Shown here piece after piece: positions 58,059-64,000 of a DNA stretch of 64,000 nt. Origin of the DNA: Pseudomonas sp. J452 (GTDB taxonomy: Bacteria; Pseudomonadota; Gammaproteobacteria; Pseudomonadales; Pseudomonadaceae). The translations under genes and the position numbers were made by a program. Numbering within the stretch: position 1 is the stretch's first letter; each line of letters starts with the position of its first letter. The notes under the pieces were generated by a model. The model saw only the letters and a list, made by a program, of their open reading frames with translations, had not been told where the DNA came from and ran no database searches. The DNA is taken from NCBI RefSeq assembly GCF_024666525.1, contig NZ_CP088294.1, forward strand, positions 2,790,001 through 2,854,000, written 5' to 3'.

Positions 58059-59517
58059 ATTGCAGCACCTGCGCAACGCTCTGCAGCGCCATGCCGAGAC
58101 GCAACCCCAGCGCCTGGCCTTGTGGGGCGACAGTGTGCGCGTGGATTACCAGAGCCTGCTGCAGGAAGTTCAGCGCTGTGAAGCCTTGCTGCGCATGCAG
58201 GGGGTCAAGGTTTTCGCCCTGGCCCTGGAAAACGGCACCGAGGCGGTGCTCTGGGACCTGGCGGGGCTGTTTGCCGGGATCGCCTGCGTGATCCTGCCGC
58301 CGTTCTTCAGTCCGGCCCAGCGTGCCCACTGCCTGCAACAGAGTCGGGCGACCCTGGTGATTGCCGAAGACAGCATGACCGAGGAGTTGCAGAGCTGCGG
58401 TTATCAGCACGACGGCCTGTTCTGGCGCCTGTCGGCAGACGCAGACAGCAGCCATCTGCCCGCCGGTACGGCCAAGATCACCTACACCTCCGGTACCACG
58501 GGCACGCCCAAGGGCGTGTGCCTGAGTGCCGAGGCCATGCTGCGCGTGGCCCGTGAGCTGGAGGACGTCAGCCGCAGCAGTGCGCCGCAGCATTACCTGG
58601 CGGTACTGCCGCTGGCCGTACTGCTGGAAAACCTCGGCATCTACGCCGCCTTGCTGGCCGGCGCCACGCTCAGTGTGCCGTCGCAACGCCAGCTGGGCAT
58701 CCAGGGCGCCAGCGGCGTCGATTGGTCGCGCCTGCTCGGCCTGTTGATGGTACGCGGCGCGCAAAGCCTGATCCTGGTGCCGCAACTGCTGCTCGGCCTG
58801 GTCAGCGCCATCGAGCGCGGCGCCGTGCCGGCCAGTGGTTTCCGTTTTATTGCGGTGGGCGGCGCCAAGGTCTCGCCGGACCTGCTACAGCGTGCTGCCC
58901 GCGTCGGCCTGCCGGTGTATGAAGGTTACGGCCTGTCCGAGTGCGCCTCGGTGGTCTGCCTCAATCGTCCCGAAGCCAGACGCCCCGGCAGCGTCGGCAA
59001 GCCGCTCAGCCATGTGCAGGTACGCCTGGCCGAAGACGGCGAAGTGCTGGTCAGCGGCTCGACCCTGCTCGGCTACCTGGGCGAGCCGGCCTGGGCCGGC
59101 GCGTGGTGGCCCACCGGCGATATCGGCGAATTCGATGCCGATGGCTACCTCTACCTGCGCGGCCGTAAGAAGCACCAGTTCACCACCAGCTTCGGCCGCA
59201 ACGTCAACCCGGAATGGGTGGAAGCCGAGCTGACCCAGCGCGGCGCCATCGCCCAGGCCTTCGTGCAGGGCGAGAGCCTGCCGCGCAACGTCGCGCTGCT
59301 CTGGCCCTTCGACCCGAGTTGCCCGGACAGCGTGCTGGAAGCGGCCGTGCAGGCGGCCAATGCCGGCTTGCCGGACTACGCCCGAGTCGGCCGCTGGCTA
59401 CGCCTGGAACAACCCTTTAGCCCCGCCAATGGCCTGCTCACGGCCAATGGCCGGCCCCGTCGCGACGCCATCCTGGCGCACTACGGCGAACTCTTTTCCG
59501 AATCCTTAACCGCATGA
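58048..59517 (+). CDS. AMP-dependent acyl ligase (ANL superfamily)
   Basis: A 489-aa adenylating enzyme, shorter than FadD. It has the P-loop I-T-Y-T-S-G-T-T-G-T-P-K-G, Y-E-G-Y-G-L-S-E-C-A, P-T-G-D-I-G-E-F and R-G-R-K-K. The C-terminal catalytic lysine (in long-chain ligases N-G-L-L-T then a K) is replaced: the segment reads N-G-L-L-T-A-N-G-R-P-R-R. It presumably activates a fatty or other carboxylic acid, perhaps handing it to the hemolysin-like or SDR protein. GAGGA site 8 nt before the ATG. Confidence 0.85.
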   Translation: MQPELQHLRNALQRHAETQPQRLALWGDSVRVDYQSLLQEVQRCEALLRMQGVKVFALALENGTEAVLWDLAGLFAGIACVILPPFFSPAQRAHCLQQSRATLVIAEDSMTEELQSCGYQHDGLFWRLSADADSSHLPAGTAKITYTSGTTGTPKGVCLSAEAMLRVARELEDVSRSSAPQHYLAVLPLAVLLENLGIYAALLAGATLSVPSQRQLGIQGASGVDWSRLLGLLMVRGAQSLILVPQLLLGLVSAIERGAVPASGFRFIAVGGAKVSPDLLQRAARVGLPVYEGYGLSECASVVCLNRPEARRPGSVGKPLSHVQVRLAEDGEVLVSGSTLLGYLGEPAWAGAWWPTGDIGEFDADGYLYLRGRKKHQFTTSFGRNVNPEWVEAELTQRGAIAQAFVQGESLPRNVALLWPFDPSCPDSVLEAAVQAANAGLPDYARVGRWLRLEQPFSPANGLLTANGRPRRDAILAHYGELFSESLTA

Positions 59518-59525
59518 GGTCAACC

Positions 59526-60200
59526 ATGAAATTCTTCGACGAACTGCAAGCCGCCACCGCCCAAGAGCGCCAGACCCTGTTCAGCCTGCCGGTGATCCAG
59601 GATGCCCTGGCCGGCCAGGTCAGCCTGGACAGCTACATCGCCTTCCTGACTCAGGCCTATTACCACGTACGTCACACCGTGCCGCTGCTGATGGCCTGCG
59701 GTGCGCGCCTGCCGGCTCGCCTGGAATGGCTGCGCCAGGCCGTGTGCGAATACATCGAGGAGGAGTACGGCCATGAGCAGTGGATCCTCAACGATATCGC
59801 TGCCTGCGGTGGCGACGCCGAAGCGGTGCGCAACGGCCAGCCGTCCGCGGCCATCGAGCTGATGGTCAGCTACCTCTACGACACCATCGCCCGTGGCAAC
59901 CCGGTCGCGCTGTTCGGCATGGTCAACGTGCTGGAAGGCACCAGCATCGCCTTGGCCAGCCAGGCCGCCGGCACCATCCAGAGTCGCCTGGGGCTGCCCA
60001 AGGAAGCCTTCAGCTACCTGTTCTCCCACGGCGCCCTGGACATCGGCCACATGGAGACCTATCGCGGCCTGATGGACCGGCTGGACTGTGCGGACGACAA
60101 GGCAGCGGTGATCCACGCCAGCCAAATGGTCTATCGCCTGTATACCGACATGTTCCGCGGCCTGCCGCGTAGCAGCGAGGTGCAGCATGCGGCTGCCTGA
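59526..60200 (+). CDS. Heme-oxygenase-like diiron oxidase/oxygenase (HDO, TenA-like fold)
   Basis: A 224-aa all-helical protein often mislabelled TenA regulator. A full set of candidate iron ligands is present: E80 and H83 in E-E-E-Y-G-H-E, E138 in N-V-L-E-G, and H168, D172, H175 in S-H-G-A-L-D-I-G-H. The E-x-x-H, E, H-x-x-x-D-x-x-H pattern and the 55-residue spacing H83 to E138 match my memory of UndA, which makes 1-alkenes from fatty acids. GAGGT site 5 nt before the ATG. In this operon it likely oxidises an acyl or amine substrate. Confidence 0.82.
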   Translation: MKFFDELQAATAQERQTLFSLPVIQDALAGQVSLDSYIAFLTQAYYHVRHTVPLLMACGARLPARLEWLRQAVCEYIEEEYGHEQWILNDIAACGGDAEAVRNGQPSAAIELMVSYLYDTIARGNPVALFGMVNVLEGTSIALASQAAGTIQSRLGLPKEAFSYLFSHGALDIGHMETYRGLMDRLDCADDKAAVIHASQMVYRLYTDMFRGLPRSSEVQHAAA

Positions 60201-60984
60201 ATGTCGCGCGTTGCTTACCGGCGCCAGTGGCGGCATCGGCCTGGCGCTGGCTGAGCAGCTCTGCGCCGGCGGCGCCCAGGTGCTCGCCGTGTCCCGCCAG
60301 GGGCAGGCGCTGGAGGAACTGGCGCGGCGCTATCCCAAGCAGCTGCGGCGGATCGAGGCCGACTTGACCAGCCTGGCTGGGCGCCAGGCGGTGGTCGAGG
60401 CGGCGCGCAGCTTGGGCGGCCTCAACCTGGTGATCAATGCTGCCGGGGTCAACCGCTTCGCCCTGCTGGAGCAGCTGGATGACCAGGAAATCGCCGAGAT
60501 GCTCGGCCTCAACCTGGTCGCCACCGTACAGCTGACCCGCGCCCTGTTGCCGCTGCTGCGTCAGCAGCGCCAGGCCCTGCTGGTCAACGTCGGTTCGATC
60601 TACGGCTCGATCGGCTACGCCGGCTATGCCACCTACTGCGCCAGCAAGTTCGCCCTGCGCGGCTTCTCCGAGGCGCTGCGCCGGGAAGTGGCGGACACCG
60701 GCGTGGGCGTGCTCTACGTCGCCCCGCGCGCCACCCGTACCCGCATGAACAGCGCCGCCGCGGTGGCGCTCAATTCGGCGCTCAAGGTGAGCATGGACGC
60801 ACCGGAGCAGGTGGCTGCCGAAGTGTTGAAAGCCATCGTCGGCGACCGCAGCGAGCTGTATCTCGGCTGGCCGGAAAAATTCTTCGTCCGCCTCAACGGC
60901 CTATGGCCCGGGGTGGTCGACAAGGCCCTGCGCAAGCAGCTGCCGCTGATTCGTCAATTCAGCAACAAGGAGTCTCATCTATGA
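60187..60984 (+). CDS. Short-chain dehydrogenase/reductase
   Basis: A 265-aa SDR. NADP(H) motif T-G-A-S-G-G-I-G at about 11-18, N-A-A-G-V near 88, catalytic S...Y-x-x-x-K (V-G-S-I-Y-G-S-I and Y-C-A-S-K). The C-terminus (about 215-265) carries an extra hydrophobic/basic region. The start overlaps the diiron enzyme gene by 14 nt with GAGGT upstream, and its stop overlaps the next ATG (ATGA). It probably reduces a carbonyl made by the preceding enzymes. Confidence 0.9.
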   Translation: MRLPECRALLTGASGGIGLALAEQLCAGGAQVLAVSRQGQALEELARRYPKQLRRIEADLTSLAGRQAVVEAARSLGGLNLVINAAGVNRFALLEQLDDQEIAEMLGLNLVATVQLTRALLPLLRQQRQALLVNVGSIYGSIGYAGYATYCASKFALRGFSEALRREVADTGVGVLYVAPRATRTRMNSAAAVALNSALKVSMDAPEQVAAEVLKAIVGDRSELYLGWPEKFFVRLNGLWPGVVDKALRKQLPLIRQFSNKESHL

Positions 60985-61625
60985 ACAAGCTGTTTTCCCT
61001 GCTGCTGGCCCTGAGCCTCAGTCTGCCCGCCTGGGCCCTGGACGAAGCCGGCACGCAACGCCTCAAGCAAGTGCAGACGCGCTGGGCACAGATCCAGTAC
61101 CAGACCGACGCGGCGCAGAAGGAAAAGGCCTTCGAGCAACTGGCTGCCGACAGCGCCGCGTTTACCCGCGAGCAGCCGCAGGCGGCCGAGGCCTGGATCT
61201 GGCACGGTATCGTCACCAGCAGTTGGGCCGGTGCCCAGGGCGGCCTCGGTGCACTGGGCAAGGCCAAGAGCGCGCGCGACTCCCTGGAAAAATCCATCCA
61301 GCTCGATCCGGCTGCGCTGCAAGGCTCTGCCTATACCAGCTTGGGCACCTTGTATGCGCAGGTGCCGGGCTGGCCGGTCGGCTTCGGCGACGACGACAAG
61401 GCCCAGCAACTGTTGCAACAGGCGCTCAAGCTCAATCCCACGGGCATCGACAGCCTGTATTTCTGGGGCGACTACCTTTACCGCCAGGACAAATTCGCCG
61501 AAGCTCGGGAGGCACTGCTCAAGGCCAAGCAGGCGCCGGCACGGCCGGGTCGTGAGTTGGCCGACCAGGGCCGGCAGGGCGAAATCGATAGCCTGCTCAA
61601 GGCCGTGGAAGAAGAGCTGCAATAA
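60981..61625 (+). CDS. Periplasmic TPR-like protein
   Basis: A 214-aa protein. Signal peptide M-N-K-L-F-S-L-L-L-A-L-S-L-S (cleavage near P-A-W-A-L), then helical repeats with TPR-like spacing (A-W-I-W-H-G-I-V and A-R-D-S-L-E-K-S-I-Q-L-D-P-A-A-L-Q-G-S-A-Y). AAGGAG ribosome site. It is translationally coupled to the SDR (ATGA). The periplasmic location suggests the pathway product or a step reaches the envelope. No specific function recognised. Confidence 0.82.
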   Translation: MNKLFSLLLALSLSLPAWALDEAGTQRLKQVQTRWAQIQYQTDAAQKEKAFEQLAADSAAFTREQPQAAEAWIWHGIVTSSWAGAQGGLGALGKAKSARDSLEKSIQLDPAALQGSAYTSLGTLYAQVPGWPVGFGDDDKAQQLLQQALKLNPTGIDSLYFWGDYLYRQDKFAEAREALLKAKQAPARPGRELADQGRQGEIDSLLKAVEEELQ

Positions 61626-61671
61626 AAACGGCTATGTCCCAGTCATGGGTTATACGGCGGCATAGCTCTAG

Positions 61672-61736
61672 GTAGGAGCCAGCTTGCTGGCGATCCAGTG
61701 CACCGCGAAAGGCATCGCCAGCAAGCTGGCTCCTAC
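61672..61736. repeat. REP palindrome, GTAGGAGCCAGC family
   Basis: Inverted arms GTAGGAGCCAGCTTGCTGGC and its complement with a 25-base centre, between the TPR-like gene and the response regulator gene. Confidence 0.88.
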
Positions 61737-61777
61737 AGGCGCTGCGTTATAAAGAAGCACTGAACGAAGGGCACAGC

Positions 61778-62440
61778 ATGCGTTTACTGTTGGTCGAGGA
61801 TGACAAGGCGCTGGGTGAGGGCCTGCGCCTGGGTTTGCGTCAGGAAGGCTACACGGTGGATTGGCTGCAGGACGGCGCCAGTGCGGTGCATGCTCTGCTC
61901 AGCGAGAGCTTCGACCTGCTGGTGCTCGACCTCGGCCTGCCGCGCCTGAGTGGTATCCAGGTGCTGCAGCAGCTGCGCAAGAGCGGTTCGGCGCTGCCGG
62001 TGCTAATCCTCACGGCGCGTGACGCCACCGAGGACCGCATCGCCGGGTTGGATGCTGGCGCCGACGACTACCTGATCAAACCCTTCGACCTCGATGAGCT
62101 CAAGGCCCGCTTGCGCGCCTTGCTGCGACGTAGTGCCGGGCGCGCGGAAGTGCGCATCGAGCATGCCGGGGTCTGTCTCGATCCGTCTTCGCAGCAGGTC
62201 ACCTACCTGGGCAAGGCCGTGCCGATGACGCCCAAGGAATACCTGCTGCTGCATGAGCTGCTGTCGCAGCCGGGCAAGGTGCTGACCCGCGAACGCCTGG
62301 CCCAGTCGCTCTACGGATGGGACGAGGAAGCCGAGAGCAATACCCTGGAAGTGCATATCCATCACCTGCGCAAGAAGCTGTTCAACAATCTGATCCGCAC
62401 TGTGCGCGGGGTCGGCTACCTGGTGGAAGAGCAGCCATGA
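61778..62440 (+). CDS. OmpR-family response regulator (QseB/PmrA-like)
   Basis: A 220-aa regulator. Receiver domain with acidic pair D8-D9, phosphorylation site D51 (L-V-L-D-L-G-L-P) and Lys in L-I-K-P-F-D-L; C-terminal winged helix with H-I-H-H-L-R-K-K-L. It overlaps the kinase start by 4 nt (ATGA). It sits 150 bp after the hemolysin-ligase-diiron-SDR operon and may control it, but a REP element separates them. Confidence 0.93.
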   Translation: MRLLLVEDDKALGEGLRLGLRQEGYTVDWLQDGASAVHALLSESFDLLVLDLGLPRLSGIQVLQQLRKSGSALPVLILTARDATEDRIAGLDAGADDYLIKPFDLDELKARLRALLRRSAGRAEVRIEHAGVCLDPSSQQVTYLGKAVPMTPKEYLLLHELLSQPGKVLTRERLAQSLYGWDEEAESNTLEVHIHHLRKKLFNNLIRTVRGVGYLVEEQP

Positions 62441-63810
62441 CCTCGATTCGCCGGCGCATCCTCGCCCTGGTGCTCAGCCTGCTGCTGCTGGGCACGGCGC
62501 TGATCTCGCTGTTCAACTACCTCGACAGTTCCCACGAGGTGGAGGAGGTTTACGACGCCCAGCTGGCCAATACCGCGCGCCTGTTACAAGGGGTGATGCA
62601 CATGCCCTTGCCCAGTGCCGAGCGCAGTGAGCTGTATGCCGCCTTCAACTCGGCGCTCGGTCAGGCCGGGCAGCACAAGGCGGGGCATCCCTACGAGAGC
62701 AAGCTGGCCTTCCAGGTCTGGGGGGCGGCGGGTGAGGTGCTGGTGCGTACTGCCAGCGCCCCGCAGTTGAGCGAGCCGCCGCGCCAGGCCGGGTTTGCCG
62801 ATATCGACCTGGGGCCGCACCAGTGGCGTGGCTTCCTGCTGATCGACGAGCAGCAGGGCGTGCGCATCTGGATCGGCGAGCGCGACGATGTGCGTCAGGA
62901 ACTGGTGGCCAGCATCGTGCGCCACACCCTGCTACCCAATCTGATCGGCAGCCTGGTGCTGGCGGCGCTGATCTGGTGGGCGATTGGCTGGGGGCTACAG
63001 CCCCTGCGCAATATGGCCGCGGTGATTCGCGCGCGGCATGCCGACTCGCTGGAGCCGCTGCAGCTGCAACCCTTGTCCAGCGAGCTGGAGCCGATGCAGG
63101 CGGCGCTCAATCGCCTGCTGGCGCAGATCGACCAGGTGCTGGAGCGCGAGCGGCGCTTTATCGCCGATGCCGCTCACGAGATGCGCACGCCATTGGCCGT
63201 GCTGCGCGTGCATGTGCAGAACGCCATCCAGGCCAGCGATGAGGCGCAGCGCAACGAGTCGCTGGGCTTCCTGATCGGCGGTATCGACCGTGCCACCCGG
63301 GTGGTCAACCAGTTGCTGACCATGGCTCGGGTCGAACCGACGCTAGCCAAGGGCAACTGGCCGATCATCGACTTGCAGGCGCTGACCCGCGAAACCCTGG
63401 CCGAGTTGACGCCCTGGGTGCTCAAGCAGGGGCTGGAGCTGTCACTGGAAGTGGCCGAGGGCGACTATCACCTCGCGGCGGACGCAGGCTCCATCGGCAT
63501 TGCCCTGCAGAACCTGCTGACCAACGCGGCGAATTTCTCGCCAGCCCATGGCCAGTTGAAAGTGCTGCTCAGCGCTGATGCCCAGACGCTGCGCTTGAGC
63601 GTCGAAGACCAGGGCCCGGGTATTGCTGCGCAAGAGCTGGAGCGGGTCTTCGAGCGCTTCTACAGCCGTGACAACAGCCAGGGCGCCGGCCTCGGTCTGG
63701 CCATCGTCGAGATGATCGCCTCGCGGCTGGGCGGGCGTATCCACCTGAGCAATCTGCCCCAGGGTGGTCTGCAAGCCAGTCTGGAACTGCCCCGTCACCC
63801 GCCGGCCTAG
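62437..63810 (+). CDS. Sensor histidine kinase (QseC-like)
   Basis: A 457-aa kinase with two membrane helices (about 7-27 and 165-185) enclosing a periplasmic sensor domain of roughly 135 residues, then HAMP. H-box D-A-A-H-E-M-R-T-P-L has phosphoacceptor H247, followed by the N-box (N-L-L-T-N-A-A-N), D-Q-G-P-G-I and G-L-G-L-A-I-V catalytic motifs. It pairs with the preceding response regulator. The start at 62437 begins the first membrane helix; upstream codons are not used. The signal is unknown. Confidence 0.93.
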   Translation: MTSIRRRILALVLSLLLLGTALISLFNYLDSSHEVEEVYDAQLANTARLLQGVMHMPLPSAERSELYAAFNSALGQAGQHKAGHPYESKLAFQVWGAAGEVLVRTASAPQLSEPPRQAGFADIDLGPHQWRGFLLIDEQQGVRIWIGERDDVRQELVASIVRHTLLPNLIGSLVLAALIWWAIGWGLQPLRNMAAVIRARHADSLEPLQLQPLSSELEPMQAALNRLLAQIDQVLERERRFIADAAHEMRTPLAVLRVHVQNAIQASDEAQRNESLGFLIGGIDRATRVVNQLLTMARVEPTLAKGNWPIIDLQALTRETLAELTPWVLKQGLELSLEVAEGDYHLAADAGSIGIALQNLLTNAANFSPAHGQLKVLLSADAQTLRLSVEDQGPGIAAQELERVFERFYSRDNSQGAGLGLAIVEMIASRLGGRIHLSNLPQGGLQASLELPRHPPA

Positions 63811-63865
63811 GCCAGGGTAGCGTTGCATGGCTTATCATGGCGCTTTCTCTTTCGGTGATTGCCCC

Positions 63866-64000
63866 ATGACCACGCCCAACCTGCTGACCCAACTGCAACA
63901 CGCCGACATGCTGCTGATTGATGGCCTGCATGCCTGGCAGTTCGAACTTGTCGACGAGGCCAGCGGCGAGCAAGTGCAGCTGCGTGTGGAGTGCATGGAT
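63866..64000 (+). CDS. Hypothetical protein, 3' end outside window (possibly DUF5629)
   Basis: ATG at 63866 opens a frame that is still open at the window edge: 45 codons, M-T-T-P-N-L-L-T-Q-L then D-M-L-L-I-D-G-L-H-A-W-Q-F. The D-G-L-H-A-W-Q-F segment reminds me of the small Pseudomonas DUF5629 family, but only the start is visible. Confidence 0.5.
   Translation, partial: MTTPNLLTQLQHADMLLIDGLHAWQFELVDEASGEQVQLRVECMD

Noticed and set aside
59526..60200. Label as TenA-family transcriptional regulator
   Set aside because: No DNA-binding domain is present, while the full diiron ligand pattern of heme-oxygenase-like oxygenases is.
1..64000. tRNA, rRNA, CRISPR arrays, prophage, insertion sequences with transposase, replication origin
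   Set aside because: None was recognised on either strand. The repeats present are REP palindromes and non-autonomous elements and lack CRISPR-like regular spacers.

Overview
The window is chromosomal DNA from a high-GC gammaproteobacterium, almost certainly a non-fluorescent Pseudomonas. The evidence is the tandem fadD2-fadD1 pair next to a PhaJ-type hydratase and a lipase, a MASE2-type CyaB adenylate cyclase, an mmsA/mmsB-type acyl-CoA cluster, and many Pseudomonas-style REP palindromes. No tRNA, rRNA, CRISPR array, transposase or prophage was found.

Layout. 1-939: end of a type I secretion adaptor. 1.2-8.4 kb: branched-chain acyl-CoA catabolism (mmsB, two crotonase-fold enzymes, acyl-CoA dehydrogenase, mmsA) with a divergent LysR gene. 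8.4-10.1 kb: a scar with remnants of an alpha/beta hydrolase, a thiolase and a FabG-like reductase, interrupted by a lower-GC HNH-type ORF. 10.1-20.2 kb: thioesterase, ung, a lipoprotein, a TetR/HlyD/ABC-2 efflux operon, tandem trkH paralogues and a nitroreductase.

20.3-32.1 kb is a complete guanidine assimilation locus. Two guanidine-I (ykkC) riboswitches each precede a periplasmic binding protein gene. They are followed by ABC permease and ATPase genes, two carboxyguanidine deiminase subunits (historically 'urea carboxylase-associated'), a biotin-dependent guanidine/urea carboxylase and allophanate hydrolase. No urease is present. Predicted flow: guanidine uptake, carboxylation, deimination to allophanate, hydrolysis to ammonia and CO2. 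A REP palindrome lies in frame inside the carboxylase gene.

32-57 kb: lipoprotein, cyaB, an HD-domain/Mpo1-like pair, AraC regulator, phaJ-lipase, binding proteins, fadD2/fadD1, cyclophilin, hydrolase/LysR, azoR, rarD, RibD-like reductase, CigR-like protein, yhhQ, DEAD-box helicase, a frameshifted quinone reductase, pseudouridine synthase, a soluble PQQ-type sugar dehydrogenase and yceH.

57.3-61.6 kb is a tightly coupled five-gene operon: thermostable-hemolysin-like protein, AMP-dependent ligase, heme-oxygenase-like diiron enzyme with a full ligand set, SDR and a periplasmic repeat protein. A two-component system follows. Its product is unknown to me, and it is the best candidate here for an undescribed pathway.

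Two families of non-autonomous mobile elements stand out. One (six copies) has a 3-bp flank that is, in every copy, the stop codon of the adjacent gene. The other (two copies) has TA flanks; in one copy both ends supply the TAG stop codons of the two flanking genes.
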